Assembly: GCA_947034895.1 (NCBI GenBank) | Contig: OX344763.1 | Span: forward strand, 47,987,025-48,051,024 | Length of the DNA stretch: 64,000 bases | Source of the DNA: Rhytidiadelphus loreus | Taxonomy: Eukaryota > Streptophyta > Bryopsida > Hypnales > Hylocomiaceae | Direction: 5' to 3' | Shown: positions 57,060-64,000 of the stretch, one piece after another | How positions within the stretch are numbered: position 1 is the stretch's first letter | Layout of the letters: every line of letters begins with the position of its first letter | Notes under the pieces: model-generated | The model's input: only the letters and a program-made list of their open reading frames with translations | The model's database searches: none | Told to the model about the DNA's origin: nothing | Position numbers and translations under genes: made by a program

Positions 57060-58677
57060 ATGTATTGACAGACAATGAGTAATTAATTAACAACATATAA
57101 AATAGTATTTGAATTTGAAGACCACTGTAATCGTCAATATTGATGATCATCTAGTACTGAAGTTAGTGATGTTATTTGTATCAATGTTTGTATACGACTT
57201 TTCTGTTTTATTTGTTGAGTTCCATCATGAAATTGTGAGCAAATTTTTTCCAAGACAAAATATGTTGGAATGTTATGCACAGAGCATATTCATTATACAA
57301 TTGAACGAATGACAAACACTGCGTATAGAAGTTTATAAAATGTTTAGAAAGAGTGTCTGAAGAAAATTATTTATTACACGCATGTTTTAGAAAGTGATAT
57401 GAAATGACTGATGATTTTGAAGATTAGTAATGCAATGATGTTTTTTGAATGAATCGGTATAACGCGATTTATACGAATTTCTTATTGTTCAACATACTAG
57501 CTGAGATACTTGTTGTTTCGTGATGGACTGGTTTCACGGAATTGTAAAAATGGATCGCCTACAAAAAAGTGATTCCAAGCGGCGGACATTGAAGAGGGTC
57601 TGTTCATGAGAAGTAATGTTGAATTCTAAAGATACTTTCATTCTGACTTTGTAGAGAATGTTTTCATTTTAAGTAATCCGATTTGTAGATTCATACTATA
57701 TTTCAGTTTTGCAGGTTCAGTAACCGGTAAGACAAGGCGGCGGATTCGACTTTTCTTGATAATGCAGTCCGATACTTAATGGAACTTCAATGCATGTAAT
57801 TTTTGCGTAAATCATGCGAAAATTTACGCCCCAATTCAAGGAGGAGGACGGTTGCCTAGAGTTGAGAAGAGAAACACATAAATAGTAATCAATGGGGAGC
57901 TGCATTTAATGACATGAACTTCCATGATAACTATTTATGGTGAGGGTACTGTTCCATCGTCTCTTCCGCTGCGATGAAAGGTAGACTCAGATCCGTCCAA
58001 ACGCTGAACCCTAGTACCTTACTTTGGGCAGAGCTTCGAAATGGATTTCCTTTTGTAGAAGTTTTAATCTTTGGAAGTGTCATCAGACAGTTCACGTCTT
58101 TGAAATACAGGAGCAAAAGTGGACAACGCGTGGTAAGTCGTACGTGGACGGCGGAAGACATTGAAATGGTGCGTTTTTCTTCATTAATGTATGGTTCGGA
58201 AACGTCTGGACTCTGGAACTCCATTTTCTATAAGAAGCATGCTATATGAAATTATGCAGAGGTGAAGAGTAGTTATATTTCAGTAATTCAGCTTCCCGTT
58301 TTTTATGTGGACAAATTGTAATGGTCCGTCAAATAATAGAACATCGTTATGTCTTCGAAGTTTGCGTTAGTTGCTATTGGTGGTCGCGTCATCATGTAAT
58401 TCAATAAAACTTCGACAACATTTAGTTTTTATGAAAGTGAACTTTCTTTGAGTGAACTTTCTTTGAATGAATCAATTCAATAAAACTTCGACAACATTTA
58501 GTTTTCAGTGACCGTAGATGCAAACTAACTTTGAATCTATGGAAAGCAGTTCAAAACAAAAATTCTGCGAATACCCATATTAGAGAAAGTGAATTGAGTA
58601 AGTAGCATGTTCAGGGGAGGACAACAGTTTGGAAGACGTGCGTTTGCGGATATGCTACTGTTCAATTTTCATACTAA
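57060..58677. other. Spacer, no gene seen apart from a direct repeat
   Basis: 57109-57312 is a chance-like ORF. Nothing recognisable. Confidence 0.4.
58398..58505. repeat. Two direct 32-bp repeats
   Basis: AATTCAATAAAACTTCGACA (and the 12 following bases) occurs at about 58398 and 58474, a 76-bp step; between them GTGAACTTTCTTTGA is itself doubled. Confidence 0.85.
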
Positions 58678-59094
58678 ATGGAAATGATTTTGACGCATGC
58701 AAGTACTGCTGCACATGTTCTGTTTGAAATATCAGATTCGTCTATTGAAAGCAAGGTTGATTTTCAATTGAATGACATCAGCGACCTTCGTTGCCAAAAT
58801 TCAATGGATAGAAATTTCGAAGATTTCAACGAAGAGGAAGATAATTATTTGCAACATTTCGCTTTCCTGTAGAACGAACACCGTGAATGGAGTAGTAAAG
58901 GTTTCATTGACGACACAGATTTCTGGAACGAGACAGTGGACGACGTGTACAACAAAAACTTATATTTAGTGTCTTGTTTTTACAAGGGAGAGTACGTTTT
59001 TGACACTTGGGAGGAGGACTACGACAAGTTTCTGTACTTGCAAATTTGCATAGCGCAAGAAGAGGAAGAACTGCATGCTTCTTTTGTGAATTGA
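58678..59094 (+). pseudogene. Putative acidic exon, one stop
   Basis: A plus-strand frame from ATG 58678 to TGA 59092 with one TAG near 58870. It is strongly acidic: SDSSIESKVDFQLNDISDL, EDFNEEEDNYLQHFAF, DDTDFWNETVDDVYNKNLY, DTWEEDYDKF. No domain recognised. It lies 570 bp upstream of the Tnp2 pseudogene on the same strand. Confidence 0.35.
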
Positions 59095-59665
59095 CGTTAC
59101 CAAAGCAGGACAGTGTGAAGTTTTAGGAAGGCACTATTGCAACGAAAGTAAGGCAATGAAAACCTAGAATATCGTAAATGACTTCCTTGCATTAGACGTA
59201 TGCTATGTTCTGAAATCATTGCATAAAGCAAAAGGTTTGTTTTTCAACTTTGTTTTTCCTTATGCACGAAATACATGCTTTCACATGCAAGCAAGTAACA
59301 GAAAGAACGCACTCTGTAGACCAGCGGAAAACAAATTGAACGGAAAATATTGTAGGGAAGGCAAATAAATGGTCTCATCTTATTTTCACATACAAAAGTA
59401 CAGTAGTTTTTGAAAAACATAATATGTTGAACTTCTATGGAGGTACGGAGTTCCATATTCTTTAGGAATACGACATACTGCCTTCCCAAGCGATTGGAAG
59501 ATGAAATGAATGTCCTCGGAAATTTGAAACCATGATTTCTTGAAGACATCTACATTGAAATTGATGTTTAATATCGTGAACTACTGGATTGCATTGCAAG
59601 GCTTTTCACATCAGAGTGAAAGTACATCGCGGTAGCGCACACGTATAATAATATCGGAATTTCAC

Positions 59666-62600
59666 ATGGAAGAAGAAGTTTGTCGTCGATTTCCGTTGAC
59701 TCATGTGGAACGCATATGAGCGCGAGACTTAAAGCTGCACAGGAGAGACGAAGAAAGGGCTCCCAGGCAGGGCGTCAGTATGTACAGATGTCCCTGTAAT
59801 CTATGTGGCAGTCGCAGACGACCATTTTCTCGGAGAACTATACTGAAACATTTTGAGATCAGAGGAAGGCATGGTGCTTTACGAGGATGGACTGATGTAA
59901 GTTATATCAGCTTTGCAGAACATTACACAGAATATCCATTATGAATAAACGATGTATTTTTGAATTCAACGCTGAATCATTAGTTCGTAATGCTATTTTG
60001 CAATGACAGGGAGACGAGTATGACTCATCAAATGAGGAGTGGGAGGGCCACATTGGTCGAAACGCACGAGCGTTTCTTGGTTTGCAGGAGCCCATTCAAG
60101 AAATTCCTCTTAATGGCGGACTCGGTGTTAATCGCATGGTGAGATCCGCATTTGAGAGAGCCAATGAAATTCATAACACTGCAATGGAAGGTAACGACAG
60201 TGCTTCATTTAGAAGTGACCAAGGAGTGCAGTTTTTAAATGAAGTGAATTTTTCGGAAAGCAGTGAAGAAATGGAAATTTCAGCGACGACCATGTCGGCA
60301 TCCGCGGAAGAGGAAGCCGACAATTCATACGAGGACGCATCCGACAAATTGGAGGCAACAGTAGGTGACCCATCGTCATCTGATAGCGATACCGATTTTG
60401 ATTCAAATGATAAGGAAGACGATTTGGAAGAATTACTGGAACGCTTAGCGAATGGTGATTTGAACGACAATGAGGAAATACGCATCGCATCAACACTTCC
60501 ACTTTTTGAGGGTGCCGCGCTTTCCATGTTAAGTGCGTTGTTACTTTTACTGAATTGTTGTAGGATACACAACGTTTCCAATGCCTTTGTGAATGAATTG
60601 CTAATGTTGTTATGCAAGAGTATCCTTCCCTCAAGAAACGTGTTATCCAAATCTGAATACGAAGCAAGCAAAATGTTGAAGACATTTGGACTTTCGTACG
60701 ACATCATTGATGCTTGTTCGAAGGGATGTGTTTTGTTTCGAGGGGACCTGGAAGAAGATGTCACGTGTCCACAATGCGGAAGTGATAGATTTCGTCAATG
60801 CAGTCGTTCATCTGTACTGGCTTTGGTTTTGCAGCACTTTCCATTGATCCATCGATTGCAGCACATGTTCAGTTCGACCAAGCTGTTTGAGTTGAATGTG
60901 TAGCATCATGAAAACAGGAGTACTAATGGCAAAATGAGGCACACAACAGACTCCGCGCAATGGAAATTTGTAGATACACAGTTGGAAGACGAAATAGTCG
61001 TCAATAGATTTGGTTCAGATCCTAGACACGTGCATTTAGGAATGGCCACTGACGGATTTAATCCATGGTTGGAAAAAACGAAGTTCGACAAGCATGTGGC
61101 CTGTTATGTTTCTGAATTACAATCTTCCTCCTTGGTTAGTGACAAAAAAATATTTCGTAATGTTGTGTTTACTAATTCCCTCGAAAGTGAGTGTGACGTC
61201 GGAAAACTTTGACGTGTTCTTACAACCAGCTATAGATGAGCTTCAAAAACTTTGGACAACTCGAGGAGTTTGCACGAAAGATGCACGAGCCCTTGAAGAT
61301 GCATCGTACTTCGATTTGCGAGCTTGTCTTATGTGGACATTACATGACTTCCCAGGTTACAGATTAGTAGCCGGTTGTACAACAAAGGGGTTCAAGGCCT
61401 GCCCTTTGTGCGGTCCGAATACCGTGTCCAGGTATTCAAAAGTATTGCGGAAGAATGTTTACTGCAATTGCTATCGCAGGTATCTTGAAGAAAATCACTA
61501 CTTCAGAGGTGACTTCGCCGCATTCGACTACGGTGCCGAATAGGACATTGACAGGGGTGCTATGTCAAGCAATGAAACAATTTGTTGTAGAAGAGAGAGA
61601 GAGCGTTATGTACATGACGGTGGAACAGATTGAGAGGAAGATTTCCTTGCGAAAAGGCATGGCGTGAAAAGGGTGTCAGCATTGTTCCAACTGCCTTATT
61701 GGCGGGTGAGTATCATGAAACTGAGTTGTTGGAGAATGTTTTAATTCATCCCTCAGAACAGTGGCATGGATTTTAGAACGATTTTTTAAGTATGTGCAGT
61801 CTTGTACAGTCATCAATATATGTACTCAGTTTTTCATGGGTTGTTGAGTACATGCAATTGTTCAGTTACAATGAATATAAGAGTTGGAAGTATTGCAAAG
61901 CCCGCTGTAAGAAGTGCCAGTTTTATTTCCCTGAGAACTTCCTTCTTGTAGCCCAATTGTACAACACATCAGAAATAATGATAGTGGAGGACTACATTGT
62001 ACAGACCTCAACAAGGAATGTTGTATGTGTACGTGCTCCCAAACAATGCTTTAAGCAGCATTGTATACTGAAAGTAATTTTCTGAAATGCATGTATGCAA
62101 TGCAATTAATTGAAGGAAATATGTATTTTCAATTTCTTGCAGAAACTACCTATTCGGAACTTGCTCGACGTAATGCACATAGAGAAGAACATATGTGAAA
62201 GTATGCTGAAGCTATTGTTTGGGTACATGGATATGGTTGCTTTTCAAAGAGACATGGAGGAAGAGCATTTGAAGCCACATCTATGGGTTGGGAGGAATAT
62301 GGGTGAGGAAGGTAACTTTGTGAAACCACCATCGCCATATGTTTTGACTAAGGATGAACAAAATATATTCATATGGGAATTAGAAGGAATATCTGTTCCT
62401 ACTGGTTATTGCGGTGATTTGAAGAAACATATATTGAAGAAGAAGCTCGGCAATATGAAGCCCATGATTTTCATATTTTATTGCAGTTCATTATGCCTGT
62501 TTGTTTGAGACATTTAATGCATCATGGACCTCGGACTGCTATCATCAGACTGGGGCGTTTGTTTACAATGTTGTGCAAGAAAGTGCTCTGCCCGCAGGAA

Positions 62601-63044
62601 TTGGAATCTTTGCATGTGTATGCGGCAGAAACGCTATGACTTATGGAAGTGTGGTTTCCTCTTTCTGCTTTCGACGTAATGTGGCATTTGCCAATCCACT
62701 TAGCAAAACAAGTACAGCAATGCGGTCCAGTTTCAAATACATGGTGTTATCCAATAAAAAGACACATGTGCTTTTTTAAAAGATATATAAAGAAGCGCTC
62801 TTGTCCAGAAGCATGTATCACTAATGGTTACATGTACGAGGAAGCTTTGGGGTTCTGCATCGAGTACTTCAAGCTATGTACACATACAAAGAGAAGAATA
62901 TGGGACGATGACGAAGAACCAGGAGATTGCGGGGAATTGTTGTTGGAGACAGCGGAGGACAAATTACTTTCACCCAAAGAATGCTATGCAATTCACTCTT
63001 GGATCATTAGGAATTCGTCGGTGACGGCGGAAGCGTGGAGGTAA
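59666..63044 (+). pseudogene. CACTA (En/Spm) Tnp2-type transposase, decayed
   Basis: Exon 1 (59666-59896) has the zinc-finger-like N-terminus CPCNLCGSRRRPFSRRTILK followed by H. Exon 2 (60010-61705) has an acidic linker, LPLFEGAALSMLSALLLLLN, CPQCGSDRFRQC, FPLIHRLQHMFSS, MATDGFNPW, then after a frameshift near 61094 YNLPPWLV, FDVFLQPAIDELQKLW, DFPGYRLVAGCTTKGFKACP and FQLPYW. Exon 3 (62143-63044) has LLDVMHIEKNICESMLKLL, PPSPYVLTKDEQ, a frameshift near 62470, then the DUF4218 part WHLPIHLAKQVQQCGPVSNT, YIKKRSCPEACITNGYMYEE. The order and motifs are those of plant Tnp2 transposases, which cut and join the CACTA ends. At least four stops and two or three frameshifts make it non-functional. Introns at 59897-60009 and 61706-62142 have proper GT and AG. 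Confidence 0.9.
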
Positions 63045-63640
63045 TTCTGTTAAATAGGAAGTTGTATTTTGAGGATAAGTTCAATGAATGTATGTCACCT
63101 AAAAACTAGACCACACAAAACTACAACTGAGTACGTTAGTTGTAGCTGATTAGGATTTAATTCATAACTAACGAATTGAAAACGAAATGAGTTGTAGGAA
63201 GTGGAGTTGCTCCCTGTAGTTATTGCGGTCATAGAAAAGTATAATAGTTGTAGTATCATGTGCAGCTCAGTAAAGCGAAGTCTGATGAATATAAGAATTG
63301 TAAAGTGTCTATGACATTTAAGAAATGTGAATGCAGTATCCATTGATTTCGTCAAAGTGGGTAATTTAATGGTGCTGCCTTTTAAGTATACTGTAAGTTC
63401 CATATTGTCTTCAACATTGCAATGAAGACTGACACATCAAATTCCGAAGTCTATGAAGATGGTTGCAGTTTTGAAATTACCCCAATACTACTTGATCAGC
63501 GTATAAGTATTGCGGGTTCGAATTGTCGGAATATAAGAATCTGTACAGAAGATTTAGAACAGAGCGTAGTGGGAATACTCATTAACATAGGAAGTATTTT
63601 GATTCATTGTAACTTTTGTGCAACGCAGATTATACCAGGA
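63045..63640. other. Likely intron after Tnp2 exon 3
   Basis: The end of exon 3 reads GTGGAG then GTAATTCTG, a possible donor, so the frame stop there may be intronic. The ORF at 63422-63667 shows no motif. Confidence 0.4.
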
Positions 63641-63941
63641 CGAGAAGGAACAATAGAAGGCGGATAGACAACTGTACGAGAGGGAAGCTGCAACGATGGG
63701 ATTCGGAAGAAGGCAGCAAATTCAGTATGCAGCGGAAATGTTGAATCATCTTCCGGACTTCATAGAATGGCTGCATGATTACACTGCAACTCTCATTCGA
63801 TTGCACGACGTCCGCAATGTAGTCGTCGAGTTGCGTAGACTGTCTGAACTTCCTAGTGCACAATCGGAGTCGTACAAGCAAATGTGGGCCTATGGAATCA
63901 CTATCGAGTCCATGAAGAAGGCATGGAAAATGGTTATATAA
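63640..63941 (+). CDS. Putative exon downstream of Tnp2, unknown
   Basis: After GTGCAACGCAG (63628) a plus-strand frame includes DRQLYEREAATMGFGRRQQI, QYAAEMLNHLPDFIEWLHDY, LHDVRNVVVELRRLSELPS and KQMWAYGITIESMKKAW, ending TAA at 63939, with one TAG before 63663. Helical and charged. It may be the first part of a second CACTA ORF or the tail of the transposase; it runs close to the window edge. Confidence 0.4.
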
Positions 63942-64000
63942 CACAAGATTACGGAATTGCATGTGTTTTTGGAGCAGAAGATGGACGCACCGCTGGTGTC

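Noticed and set aside
1..64000. CRISPR arrays, bacterial operons, rRNA genes
   Set aside because: The tandem arrays have no unique spacers of uniform size, and introns and plant transposon domains show a eukaryotic nuclear genome. No rRNA-like sequence was seen.

Overview
The window is nuclear DNA of a land plant, from a repeat-packed, probably heterochromatic region. Evidence for a plant: a decayed CACTA (En/Spm) transposase with Tnp2 and DUF4218 homology, a Ptta/En-Spm type ORF, a plant-specific B3 DNA-binding domain, a hAT non-autonomous element, and stop codons that look like decay at methylated CHG sites. I cannot name the species. No intact conventional host gene is visible; almost every coding stretch is transposon-derived and carries stops or frameshifts.

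Layout. 1-1230 is an AT-rich 223-bp tandem repeat. 1661-3765 is a GC-rich 162-bp satellite in a six-unit higher-order arrangement. 3766-7266 is AT-rich sequence with fragments. 7267-27702 is a dense nest of related mobile units, named here A, B, C1, C2, C3, D, E and F, with one more (G) at 30825-33484. The three complete units (B 10099-13807; C3 19306-23160; D 15773-23475 once C3 is removed) are 3.7-3.9 kb. Each starts TGT, ends ACA, has a perfect 5-bp target-site duplication, has no repeated ends, and carries one gag-like ORF of about 550-650 codons. That is the structure of a solo LTR, except that the putative LTR carries a protein gene; the alternative is a gag-only element without LTRs. 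Nesting: A is interrupted by C1; C1 by B and C2; C2 by D (itself hit by C3) and by E; E by F; F by a CACTA element whose terminus is at 27703.

27703-64000 is CACTA-type territory. It contains a terminal CACTA sequence, subterminal repeats, and a minus-strand Ptta/En-Spm gene that unit G has entered. Further minus-strand exons follow, including a 980-codon unknown protein split by a frame-neutral hAT element. A minus-strand B3-domain gene fragment, a viroplasmin/RNase H1-like exon, two MITE-like inverted-repeat elements and several plus-strand exons lie between 48 and 59 kb. A plus-strand Tnp2 transposase pseudogene occupies 59.7-63 kb. The far ends of A, C1, C2, E, F and the CACTA element are probably beyond the right edge.

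How the parts relate: the window is a stratified record of insertions. Sister copies of the same family act as empty-site controls, so the insertion events in the left half can be read directly from sequence. The right half is less resolved: two coding strands (Ptta minus, Tnp2 plus) mean either two CACTA elements or one divergently organised one.
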